From: Fuerstiella sp.
GTDB taxonomy: Bacteria > Planctomycetota > Planctomycetia > Planctomycetales > Planctomycetaceae
Length of the DNA stretch: 37,164 nucleotides
Assembly: GCA_029247265.1 (NCBI GenBank)
Contig: JAQWLN010000216.1
Span: 1-37,164, forward strand
Direction: 5' to 3'
Notes under the pieces: generated by a model
Told to the model about the DNA's origin: nothing
Seen by the model: the letters and a program-made list of their open reading frames with translations, nothing else
The model's database searches: none
Translations under genes and position numbers: made by a program
Part shown: positions 8,286-16,496 of the stretch, one piece after another
How the letters are laid out: each line of letters opens with the position of its first letter
Numbering within the stretch: the first letter of the stretch is position 1

Positions 8286-9698
8286 CTACTTGCGTTTGCC
8301 TGTCTCTGACGCACGAGCAGCGTCGTATGCGGGATTGTTCGTCGGCATTTGAGCGTCCACAGACCTGCGCCATCGCTGCAGCTTCGAATGCAGGGCTTTC
8401 GTTATACCCGGTTGCTGCAACGCCAGATTGACTTGTTCTCCGACATCACTGGACAGGTCGTACAGACGTAGACTGCGATCTTCGTGGAATTCAATCAGAC
8501 GATGATCGCCGGAACGAAGCGCGCTGTAGGGGCCGTCACCTCCCGCATGGTAGTGCGGATAATGCCAGTACAAACTGCGATCGAATTCAGTAGACGAATC
8601 GCGAAGCAGGGACAGCAGACTGCGGCCATCGACTGAACGATTATGCACGGCGTCACCGGACGCATCGGCGATATCAAGAAACGTGGGATAGTAGTCAATC
8701 GTCATGATCGGCGTGCGGCACGTCGATGCAGACTTCGTTACGCCGGGCCAGCGAATAATCGTGGGGACTCGAACCCCGCCTTCGTAGGCCGATCCTTTTC
8801 CGCGTCGCAGCGGCAGGTTTTCGGTAAAACCATCGTGATTGCCGTAGCGCTGCGTCAATCCGCCGTTGTCTGACGTGAATACAACCACTGTGTTGTCTGT
8901 GAGATCATTGGCCTTCAAGTGATGCAAAACTCGGCCGACACTCTGATCCAGACTGGCCACCATCGCAGCATAGGTGGGGTTATTGTGTGTTGCGCCCGAC
9001 TTCACTTTCCGTTGAAAGTACTCAACCAGGTCGGCACGTCCCTGAATCGGGGTATGCGGAACGTGGTACGCGAAGTACAGAAAGAAAGGGTCACCCTTCG
9101 ATGCGTCGACAAAGTCACAGGCCTTGTCTGTCAGCCAGTCGGTAACATAGTTCGTGCCGGCTTTCGAGGTTGTCCCTTTCTTCAGATAGTACCCCCGTGT
9201 CCCGTCCGGTTTCGCAATTGAGAGATCAAATCCCTGACTGATCGGATCAGTTCCTGCGGCGTCGTCACCTTTGCCTTCAAGATGCCACTTCCCCACATGA
9301 GCCGTGCGATAGCCGGCGCCGCGCAGAGCTTCCGCGATCGTGATGTACTTTGTGTCCAGACGCTTGGTCCAGTTTGGAATGCTCATTCTGGCAAACGGCC
9401 GGTTCTGCCCGGCAATAAAATCCGTGCAACGAAGCCTCGCCGGATACATGCCCGTCATGATCGATGCACGCGTGGGAGAACAGACGGTACAGGCGGCGTA
9501 CGCACCCGTGAACATCATTCCTGATTCGGCCAGTGCATCCAGATTCGGCGTTTCATACAGATCACTGCCGAAGCAGCTCAGACCTGTCCAACCGAGATCG
9601 TCCGCCAGAAACATCACGATGTTCGGCTTCGCCTGGGCCAGACCATCGATCTGTGCAGCGCAGAACATCAACATGATGATGAGTATTCGAGTTCGCAT
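8286..9698 (-). CDS. Secreted type I sulfatase
   Basis: A 470-residue sulfatase. The frame extends upstream to 9842, but the ATG at 9698 begins the signal peptide (MRTRILIIMLMFCAAQIDGL) and has AGGA 8 nt upstream; the extra upstream residues look non-coding. Motifs: FLADDLGWTGLSCFG with Asp33/34, CTVCSPTRASIMTGMYPARL with catalytic Cys73, VGKWHLEGKG, FTSDNGGL and RRGKGSAYEGGVRVPT. LDTKYITIAEALRGAGY closely resembles the matching segment of the sulfatase at 4778-6727, so the two are probably fairly near relatives within the family. It is the first gene of a minus-strand pair and is divergent from the PVC-type haem protein at 10069. Likely exported; the substrate cannot be read from sequence. 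Confidence 0.93.
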   Translation of the reverse strand: MRTRILIIMLMFCAAQIDGLAQAKPNIVMFLADDLGWTGLSCFGSDLYETPNLDALAESGMMFTGAYAACTVCSPTRASIMTGMYPARLRCTDFIAGQNRPFARMSIPNWTKRLDTKYITIAEALRGAGYRTAHVGKWHLEGKGDDAAGTDPISQGFDLSIAKPDGTRGYYLKKGTTSKAGTNYVTDWLTDKACDFVDASKGDPFFLYFAYHVPHTPIQGRADLVEYFQRKVKSGATHNNPTYAAMVASLDQSVGRVLHHLKANDLTDNTVVVFTSDNGGLTQRYGNHDGFTENLPLRRGKGSAYEGGVRVPTIIRWPGVTKSASTCRTPIMTIDYYPTFLDIADASGDAVHNRSVDGRSLLSLLRDSSTEFDRSLYWHYPHYHAGGDGPYSALRSGDHRLIEFHEDRSLRLYDLSSDVGEQVNLALQQPGITKALHSKLQRWRRSVDAQMPTNNPAYDAARASETGKRK

Positions 9699-10068
9699 TG
9701 GGTACATCCTGATCGATCGCAGTAATGCGCGTGGTTTCGTTTCAGATTGAACACTGGCACATGACGTGCCTGATATCCACCCCGGCGCGTACCTGCGGTC
9801 CGACAGCTTCCCCAGCCTCTCCTCCGAACGGGGTGCAGTCACGGATTGTGATATTGGCAGATGGGTGGCCGGCGGCTGGACTGAGCCTGCGAAGGAAGCC
9901 CCGGGGTTTCACTCGTTCTTCGCTCCAACCACTGGCCCCCCTTGGGCGTTCACAACTTTCCGTAACCGCACCCCCTCCGGAGATGACTTGCGTGACGCTG
10001 GAAAGTCTGTGGCAAACTCGACACACTGTTGGTCCCTCCTCCCCCAATCAGAAGCACAAGGTGTGTCA
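9699..10068. other. Divergent intergenic region (sulfatase / haem protein)
   Basis: This 370-nt region separates divergent genes and must hold both promoters. Frames across it are open on both strands but show no family resemblance. A GGCAC-N5-GTGCC inverted repeat (within 9754-9770) has GG and GC 10 nt apart and loosely resembles a -24/-12 element, but the -12 half is poor. No convincing -35/-10 pair was seen. Confidence 0.35.
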
Positions 10069-13000
10069 ATGCTCTCGCTGCTCATACTTCTTGCCCTCCT
10101 GCCCCAACAATCCGACAGTCTTCTTGACGCCGTCAACAGCGAACGCGGTGGTCGCCACTGGATTGATCAGAAACCGGATCCTCCGAAAAATGCTGACGAT
10201 TCCCAGAAGTGTTTCCAGATAGAACCGGGCAGCCGTATCGAACTGGTCGCAGCGGAACCACTGATCGTCGACCCGGTGTGGATCGACTTCGATCAACAGG
10301 GACGCATGTTTGTGGTCGAATACAGCGATTACCCGGTCGGCTCCGTCAACGAAGACGGCACAGAAAACAAAGACGCCCCGCCGCTGTCAAAAATCGTATT
10401 GCTGGAAGACGAAAACGGCGATGGTCGCATGGACAAGCGAACGGTGTTCGCCGACGAACTGACGTTCTGCCATAGTTTCATGCCGCTGATGGGCGGACTG
10501 CTGGCGGGAGCTCAGACACAGATTATTTTTCTGAAGGACACCGACGGCGACAACGTAGCGGACGTCCGGGAAGTCTGGTTCGACGGTTTTACACCTGCTC
10601 ATCCGCAGATGCAGATCGGATGTCCCCGCTGGGGCATGGACAACTGGATTTACCTGACCTACGCCCCAGGTAACGTGCGCTGTCGTCGCCCGGGTTTCGA
10701 AACCGAACAGCCCGTGAAGATGCCTCGGCAGGACATGAAGTTCGATCCGCGGACGATGAAGTTTGAATCCATCAGCGGGATGGGACAGTTCGGCAATACG
10801 ATCGATAACGACGGCAACCGTTTCTTCTGCACAAACCGCAACCCGATCATGATGGAGATCATTCCGCAGAACGCTGCGACGCGAAATCCGTTCGTCACAA
10901 TCAGCAAACGCCACACCGACGTCGGACCTTCAGGCGGTGACACACTGGTGTTTCCGCTGGTCGCCATGAAAAGCAACTATCTGTCTCATGCCGGAACTCA
11001 CACGTCTGCCTGCGGAGTCACGGCCTATCGAGGCGACTTATGGGACAACGATTTTCAGCACAGCGTGTTTGCCTGTGAACCGATCGGACATCTGGTCACA
11101 CGATCCATCATTGAGCCGCAGAAGAACAGCCCTGCCCTGACGGCTCGGCGAGCACGTCCGGACGCGGATTTCCTGGCGTCCAGCGACACATGGTTTCGTC
11201 CGGCCAGTCTGCGTACCGGCCCGAACGGTGGGTTGTACATTGCTGACATGTATCGCATGTGGGTGGAACACCCGAAGTTTCTGCCACCGGAAATCGCCGC
11301 CAGGATTGACTGGCGTGAGGGCGAAGACAAGGGTCGTCTCTGGCGTATCGTACCGGAGAAGGACGAGAAACCGGAAAATCCGTTTGTGCCACCCACATCG
11401 AGTCAGGACCTGGTGAACCTGTTAAAAGACAGCAACGGCTGGCGACGTCAGATCGCTCAACAAGGCTTGGTCGAATCGTCCGATCCGAAGATCGCGGATC
11501 AGCTGCGAGAGCTTCTAAAATCATCCGAGACACCGCTTTATGCGCGCGTTCAGGCGATCTGGTGCCTGCACGGACGGAACGAAGTGGAATGCCGCGACAT
11601 CACTCGATCGTTTAATTTCAGTAACGCGACAGAGAGAGATCAGCAAGTCAAACTACAAATGAAGATGTGTGAAGGGCGACCGAAACAGTTCGCGATGCAG
11701 GCGGCCGCTCGCAGTTCGGATCCGTCTGTACGATTCAAGGCAATACTGTCATCCACCCATGAAACACAGGAAGCATCCCAGCAGCAGTGGACGCAGGTGC
11801 TCACCCGACTTGGGAGGAAAGATGGTCGCGATTCGTGGTTTCAGGATGTACTGCTGGTCCACTCAGAAAACCGTCCCCAGGACCTGTTCAACGTGACGTC
11901 GCGCGTCAGCCCGTACAATCCCGGCAAGCTTCGGTCGGCACCGGAACACAACAAAGACGATGCAACATTCCTGTTTCGAATTGCTCAGCTGGTTGGAAGG
12001 TCCGGCGGTGAAGCTGAGATCAGCGGAGCCATTTTCAACGCAGCGTGGGCCAGCGGTGCAGCGGACTGGATGACCGCGGCCATCCTGAAGGGCCTGGCCA
12101 GTGGACTGCGATCGAATAAGAACAAGGAGACGCGTGGGTCACTGGCAGGATTCCTGAAGGATCCGCCGGATCGAGCCGCGAAAGACTGCGCTAAAATATC
12201 AGAGCTGCTACAGCAGCTGACAGATGTGGCAGTGGACAGTTCTGCGAAAACTTCAGACCGTAAAGCCGCCATCGAAATGCTGACACTACAATCCCGGACT
12301 GAAGTGACCAAAGTGGTGGAACAGCTGCTGGTCCCCGGCACTTCCGGTGAGCTGCAGCAGAGTGCGCTGGAAGTCGTTCGTCAGACCGGAGCACAGGAAA
12401 CATCGTCAACAATTCTGCAGCGGTGGAACACTCTGGCACCGACTGTGCGATCAACGGCTCTGGCGCTGTTGATGGCAAGGCCAAACACAACGACGGATCT
12501 GTTGAACAGTATGATCAACGGCAGCGTGCCGTCTGCGTCGATTGATATCGATCAACGGATGCGATTGTTGCAGCATCGCGACCAGAACATCCGCAAACTG
12601 GCCGTGCAGATTTTTGGCGGCGTGGTTTCAGCGAACAGAAAAGCAGTCGCCGATGAATATCAGCCAGCACTCACGATGGATGCTTCGGCCGAACGTGGAG
12701 CCGCCGTCTTTGCGAAAACATGCATCAAGTGTCATAAGATTGATGGCAAGGGACACAACGTCGGTCCGGATATCAGTGATACGCGACGACGTTCGCGCGA
12801 CGCATTACTGTACGACATCCTGGATCCGAATCGCCGTGTCGACCCGCAGTTCAGCGATTACGTCGTCGTCACGACCGACGGACGAACGTATAACGGGCTG
12901 CTTGTCATTGATTCGGGAGCACAGGTCGTGCTGCGGCAGCCGGAAGGCAAAGAACAGACGATTGCTCGTACCGACATCGAGGAAATGCAGACGACGAACA

Positions 13001-13083
13001 AATCCCTGATGCCCGAAGGCGTCGAAAAGGATGTTTCGGTACAGCAGATGGCCGATCTGCTGGAGTTCCTGAAGGCACGATAG
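10069..13083 (+). CDS. PVC-type haem-binding protein: beta-propeller, HEAT-like repeats, cytochrome c domain
   Basis: A 1004-residue exported protein. The frame is open from 9766, but ATG 10069 has AAGG at 10058-10061 (7-nt spacing) and starts a signal peptide (MLSLLILLALLPQQ). Residues ~45-430 form the PVC-specific membrane-bound-dehydrogenase-like propeller (TIGR02604 type): IDFDQQGRMFVVEYSDYP, ENGDGRMDKRTVFADEL and GPNGGLYIADMYR are typical blade motifs. The middle part is helical and HEAT-like. Near the C-terminus CIKCHKIDGKGHNVGPD supplies a c-type haem site (Cys885, Cys888, His889), followed by the TIGR02603 domain with DPNRRVDPQFSDYVVVTTDG. Such proteins are abundant in Planctomycetota and Verrucomicrobia and are thought to be periplasmic dehydrogenase or electron-transfer proteins acting on sugars; no substrate is established. 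It stands alone on + between a divergent sulfatase and amt. Confidence 0.9.
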   Translation: MLSLLILLALLPQQSDSLLDAVNSERGGRHWIDQKPDPPKNADDSQKCFQIEPGSRIELVAAEPLIVDPVWIDFDQQGRMFVVEYSDYPVGSVNEDGTENKDAPPLSKIVLLEDENGDGRMDKRTVFADELTFCHSFMPLMGGLLAGAQTQIIFLKDTDGDNVADVREVWFDGFTPAHPQMQIGCPRWGMDNWIYLTYAPGNVRCRRPGFETEQPVKMPRQDMKFDPRTMKFESISGMGQFGNTIDNDGNRFFCTNRNPIMMEIIPQNAATRNPFVTISKRHTDVGPSGGDTLVFPLVAMKSNYLSHAGTHTSACGVTAYRGDLWDNDFQHSVFACEPIGHLVTRSIIEPQKNSPALTARRARPDADFLASSDTWFRPASLRTGPNGGLYIADMYRMWVEHPKFLPPEIAARIDWREGEDKGRLWRIVPEKDEKPENPFVPPTSSQDLVNLLKDSNGWRRQIAQQGLVESSDPKIADQLRELLKSSETPLYARVQAIWCLHGRNEVECRDITRSFNFSNATERDQQVKLQMKMCEGRPKQFAMQAAARSSDPSVRFKAILSSTHETQEASQQQWTQVLTRLGRKDGRDSWFQDVLLVHSENRPQDLFNVTSRVSPYNPGKLRSAPEHNKDDATFLFRIAQLVGRSGGEAEISGAIFNAAWASGAADWMTAAILKGLASGLRSNKNKETRGSLAGFLKDPPDRAAKDCAKISELLQQLTDVAVDSSAKTSDRKAAIEMLTLQSRTEVTKVVEQLLVPGTSGELQQSALEVVRQTGAQETSSTILQRWNTLAPTVRSTALALLMARPNTTTDLLNSMINGSVPSASIDIDQRMRLLQHRDQNIRKLAVQIFGGVVSANRKAVADEYQPALTMDASAERGAAVFAKTCIKCHKIDGKGHNVGPDISDTRRRSRDALLYDILDPNRRVDPQFSDYVVVTTDGRTYNGLLVIDSGAQVVLRQPEGKEQTIARTDIEEMQTTNKSLMPEGVEKDVSVQQMADLLEFLKAR

Positions 13084-13113
13084 AGGACCCATCGTGGCCG
13101 AAACGGACGGACG

Positions 13114-13129
13114 TGCAGCGATCGCTGCA
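13114..13129. promoter_or_regulatory. 16-bp perfect palindrome, possible operator or enhancer
   Basis: TGCAGCGATCGCTGCA is a perfect palindrome about 275 nt upstream of the -24/-12 element. That distance suits an activator site of a sigma-54 promoter, and the TGCA ends recall NtrC sites, but the half-site does not match the NtrC consensus well. It could equally be part of a hairpin after the haem-protein gene. Confidence 0.3.
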
Positions 13130-13390
13130 GCCGTCGACCGCTGTCGATGCATCAACAGCGTCTGGAGGTCCGCTGCCCCGATATTCCATGGGCTGAGCAG
13201 CAATTTTGACATCAATGCCGAGCAAAACAGCCCGCCCATTTTCTAGGCAGCACCGGAGCGCATGTGCGCAATGGCGATGAACCGACGTCGCCAACGTGAT
13301 TATTTTGTCATTTCTACAAACAGATTTTCGCAACGATTTATCGGTCCAATGGTCCGAGCGACGCCGGTTTTGGGTAATCACGCACTCACT

Positions 13391-13406
13391 TTGGCGCGAT
13401 GCTTGC
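13391..13406 (+). promoter_or_regulatory. Candidate sigma-54 (-24/-12) promoter for amt
   Basis: TTGGCGCGATGCTTGC matches the sigma-54 consensus TTGGCACG-N4-TTGC with one mismatch (A to G in the -24 box), and has the obligatory GG-N10-GC spacing. A start near 13418 would give a leader of about 80 nt. Ammonium transporters are classic sigma-54/NtrC targets in other bacteria, which supports the call. Confidence 0.6.
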
Positions 13407-13500
13407 CTTAGGTGCATCCGGAACAACGTTCAGATGTGATTGAGCGTTCACTGATTGACATGAATCGCTGCATCAGCGACCCCCCAAAGGACAGGCGAAA

Positions 13501-14982
13501 ATGATTACAACAACGAAAACAGGACTCCGCTGGCTGCTGCCGCTGGCGTTCGTTCTGATGGTACTTGGCGGTGGCCAGACGTTTGCTCAGGAAGAAGTGG
13601 CTGCCGAAGCCGCGGCGGCCCCTGAATTCTACGAGAAGGCAGAGATCGACTACGTCGTCAACACTTTGGTGATGTTCGGATGTGCGGTACTGGTCCTGTT
13701 CATGCAGGCCGGCTTCGCCATGGTCGAAGTCGGTTTCAATGCGTCAAAGAATGCAGTCAACATCATCTCCAAGAACATTATGGACCTGTCGATTGGCGTC
13801 ATACTGTTCATGCTGGTCGGATACGGACTGATGTATCCGGGAGACGCAGGAGAAGGTGGCTGGTTTGCGTATGGCGGAATCTGGGGAGAACGTGACACTG
13901 TAGACGCCGTCAGTGGACTGGGTGATTACAGTGCCGCTGCAGATTTTCTGTTCCAGGTAGCATTTGCTGCAACAGCTGCAACGATCGTATCCGGTGCGGT
14001 TGCGGGGCGTATGAAGTTTACCGGTTACCTTTGCTACAGCGCTATTCTGACAGGACTTGTCTACCCGATCAGTGGCATGTGGAAATGGGGCGGCGGAGCA
14101 TTGGCTTCATGGGGATTCGCAGACTTTGCCGGATCTGTCGTCGTACATGCAGTTGGAGGGTTCGCCGGGCTGGCTGGAGCAATGGTACTGGGAGCTCGTA
14201 TCGGACGGTATTCGAAGGATGGTAAATCCCAGCCGATGCTGGGACACAATATGCCGCTGGCGGCTCTGGGAGTGTTCATTCTGTGGGTCGGTTGGTACGG
14301 ATTCAATCCTGGCAGCCAGCTTACTTACTCCGGTGCAGCCAACGCTGAAGTCACAACGTATATCGCTGTGACAACAACGCTGTCTGCTGCAGTTGGAGCC
14401 TTCGTGGCCATGCTGCTGTCGTGGATCATGTTCAAGAAGCCGGATCTGTCCATGTGCCTGAACGGTGCACTGGCCGGATTGGTCGGCATTACAGCCAACT
14501 GTGACCAGGTCAGCTTGGGCAGTGCAGCCATCATTGGCGGTGTTTCTGGTGTGCTGGTTGTGTTTGGAATCCTGATGCTGGACAAGCTGAAGATCGATGA
14601 CCCGGTGGGAGCCTTTCCGGTACACGGAATCTGCGGTGTGTGGGGCGGAATCGCCACTGGAATCTTCGGGACGGCACTCCCGGAAATTGGCGGTGAGACT
14701 GTGACTCGAATGGGCTACATCAGCATTCAGGTTCAGGCCACGCTCATCATCAGCCTATGGGCATTTTCAACAATGTTTGCCCTGTTTCAGGTGCTGAAGG
14801 CACTTGGCCTGCTGCGAGTCACTGCGGAAGAGGAAATCGAAGGTCTGGACATGGTTGAGCACGGCATGCCCGCCTACCCAACCGGAACACTTGCAGGTGG
14901 CGGTACAAGCCCAGCCACCGGCCTGGCTTCCGCGATTGTTTCATCAAGCGTCTCGCCTGTTCCCGCTCACGAGGGCGCGTAG
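13501..14982 (+). CDS. amt: Ammonium transporter (Amt/Rh family)
   Basis: A 493-residue Amt protein that imports ammonium across the cytoplasmic membrane. It begins with a cleavable signal peptide (LPLAFVLMVLGGGQTFAQ) and an acidic/Ala segment. The 11-helix core follows, starting near DYVVNTLVMFGCAVLVLFMQ. Family hallmarks are visible: AGFAMVEVGF, DFAGSVVVHAVGGFAGLAG with the first pore His (216) and the preceding Asp, and FPVHGICGVWGGIATGIFG with the second pore His (375), matching the twin-His pair of AmtB. The cytoplasmic tail ends in a Gly/Ala/Ser-rich stretch. The gene is monocistronic: it has its own -24/-12 promoter candidate and a strong terminator, and no adjacent glnK/P-II gene is present, which is less usual. 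Nitrogen control is inferred from the promoter only. Confidence 0.95.
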   Translation: MITTTKTGLRWLLPLAFVLMVLGGGQTFAQEEVAAEAAAAPEFYEKAEIDYVVNTLVMFGCAVLVLFMQAGFAMVEVGFNASKNAVNIISKNIMDLSIGVILFMLVGYGLMYPGDAGEGGWFAYGGIWGERDTVDAVSGLGDYSAAADFLFQVAFAATAATIVSGAVAGRMKFTGYLCYSAILTGLVYPISGMWKWGGGALASWGFADFAGSVVVHAVGGFAGLAGAMVLGARIGRYSKDGKSQPMLGHNMPLAALGVFILWVGWYGFNPGSQLTYSGAANAEVTTYIAVTTTLSAAVGAFVAMLLSWIMFKKPDLSMCLNGALAGLVGITANCDQVSLGSAAIIGGVSGVLVVFGILMLDKLKIDDPVGAFPVHGICGVWGGIATGIFGTALPEIGGETVTRMGYISIQVQATLIISLWAFSTMFALFQVLKALGLLRVTAEEEIEGLDMVEHGMPAYPTGTLAGGGTSPATGLASAIVSSSVSPVPAHEGA

Positions 14983-15307
14983 CCCGAGCGGGAAGCTCCT
15001 GTCGTGAGTCTGCTTTTGCAGTAATCGGCGGAAAGGCGGGGAGGATTTTTCCTTCCCGCCTTTTTTGTGCGCACTGTGAACCGGCAGCGCCCCCTCCACA
15101 TACGACGCACAGGAGGGGTGGCTCGCCGCAGGACTAAAGACACTGGCAATCAATCCGGGACCGATTGCACCCAAATTTCAGACGTCAGTCGCGACTTTGA
15201 CTATTTCCCACAGTACGATGGATACGATACAGCACTTCATGATGTTCGCGAGATGCATTTGCGGACAGCTCTGCAGCAGCAATACGGAATAGTCAAAAGG
15301 TTCAGAT
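14983..15307. other. Intergenic region with amt terminator
   Basis: This 325-nt stretch has the amt terminator at 15032-15067 and a weak CCCCTCC/GGAGGGG inverted repeat (15091-15118). The rest, up to the AAAAGG ribosome site of the next gene (15295-15300), shows nothing recognisable. Confidence 0.45.
15032..15067 (+). terminator. Strong Rho-independent terminator after amt
   Basis: AAGGCGGGGAGG and CCTTCCCGCCTT form a long GC-rich stem with a short ATTTTT loop, followed at once by a TTTTTT run. This is a canonical intrinsic terminator 50 nt after the amt stop. Confidence 0.9.
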
Positions 15308-16378
15308 ATGTTACCGGGGTCCCGCCCATCTGTGTTCCTGAGTTTAGTCGCCAGCCTGTGCATATTGCTTGCAGGCAGAATAGCCGCCAGCGGCGACGAC
15401 ACTGCAGTCGTCGCCAACGCAGCTGCGGCAAACGAATCCGAAATGAAACCATACGCCGAAGTAATTGATCACACGGATGTCGTCATCGACATGCTGCCGA
15501 TTAAGGGCGGAACATTCATGATGGGCAGCCCGGCAGGCGAAAAAGACCGAAACAAGGATGAAGGGCCGCAGCATCAGGTAAAAATCGATCCGTTCTGGAT
15601 GGGAAAGTATGAAATCACCTGGAACCAGTACGAAATCTGGGGCGAGAACATCGATATCGGTCGGCGAAAAATATTCGGCACACCCGCCACTCCGCGCGAC
15701 GGCGTTGCCGATGCTGTGACACGACCGACGCCCCCCTACACCGATATGAGTTTTGGCATGGGTAAGCAGCAGAAGCCGGCGATCTGCATGACACAGCATG
15801 CGGCTCGAACCTATTGCAAATGGCTGAGCGCCAAGACCGGACGATACTATCGACTTCCGACCGAAGCCGAATGGGAATACGCCTGTCGCGCTGGAACGAC
15901 GACCGCATATTCCTTCGGAGATGATGTCGCAAGACTCGGCGAATATGCCTGGTACGATGAGAATACAAATGACAACTATGAGGACGTCGGCCAGAAGCAG
16001 CCAAATCCTTGGGGCCTGTATGACATGCACGGCAACGCAGCCGAATGGGTACTGGACCAGTACCTACCCAATGCCTACAGAAAACGTTCTGGTGGCGTGG
16101 AAAACCCGCTGGCCATCCCTTCAAAACTCTATCCACGAATTGTTCGTGGCGGAGGCTGGGACGACGACCCGTCGCTGTTGAGAACTGCCGTGCGGGAAGG
16201 ATCCAGTGAAGAATGGAAGGATCAGGACCCCCAGATTCCTCGCAGCATCTGGTATCACACAGACGCCCTAGGCGTCGGCTTTCGAATTGTTCGTCCCATA
16301 GTGGAACCTTCAGACGAACAGAAGACCGCCAAATGGGACAAAACCGCTCCGCTACAGATCGATCCTTTTGTCGAATAG
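15308..16378 (+). CDS. Exported SUMF1/FGE-like domain protein without catalytic cysteines
   Basis: A 356-residue protein with a signal peptide (SVFLSLVASLCILLAGRIAA) and one SUMF1 domain over about residues 58-340. Hallmarks: [59 protein letters not shown] and RIVRGGGWDDDPSLLR. The start has AAAAGG 7 nt upstream. True formylglycine-generating enzymes need two cysteines in RGGSxxCxxSxC; here these positions are Asp and Leu, so it should not activate sulfatases. Related planctomycete proteins are common and uncharacterised; carbohydrate binding or a structural role is possible. The Gfo/Idh/MocA gene starts 118 nt downstream on the same strand, so the two are probably co-expressed. Confidence 0.85.
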   Translation: MLPGSRPSVFLSLVASLCILLAGRIAASGDDTAVVANAAAANESEMKPYAEVIDHTDVVIDMLPIKGGTFMMGSPAGEKDRNKDEGPQHQVKIDPFWMGKYEITWNQYEIWGENIDIGRRKIFGTPATPRDGVADAVTRPTPPYTDMSFGMGKQQKPAICMTQHAARTYCKWLSAKTGRYYRLPTEAEWEYACRAGTTTAYSFGDDVARLGEYAWYDENTNDNYEDVGQKQPNPWGLYDMHGNAAEWVLDQYLPNAYRKRSGGVENPLAIPSKLYPRIVRGGGWDDDPSLLRTAVREGSSEEWKDQDPQIPRSIWYHTDALGVGFRIVRPIVEPSDEQKTAKWDKTAPLQIDPFVE

Positions 16379-16496
16379 GACGTCCCGGAACAGTCTGGCG
16401 GCTTGATGGTTTACCACGGTCAGAGTCGCTCTGATCAAAACTCTCCCCGAGATTACAATCTCCACATCCCACCTCAAAGTCAGGAGCACTTATATC

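Larger units (their letters stand above)
13084..13500. other. Upstream regulatory region of the ammonium transporter
   Basis: This 417-nt non-coding stretch carries a 16-bp perfect palindrome (13114-13129) and a strong -24/-12 promoter candidate (13391-13406). No terminator for the haem-protein gene was recognised. An AAGGACAGG at about 13487-13495 serves as ribosome site for the gene at 13501. Confidence 0.55.

Noticed and set aside
9754..9770. Possible sigma-54 promoter before the haem protein
   Set aside because: Spacing is right but the -12 half is poor, the element is a symmetric inverted repeat, and the leader would be about 290 nt.
9699..9842. Upstream extension of the minus-strand sulfatase
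   Set aside because: The signal peptide and ribosome site fit ATG 9698; the extra 48 residues have no sulfatase similarity.
9766..10068. Upstream extension of the PVC-type haem protein
   Set aside because: The frame is open, but the residues look non-coding, the signal peptide begins at 10069, and a good ribosome site precedes that ATG.
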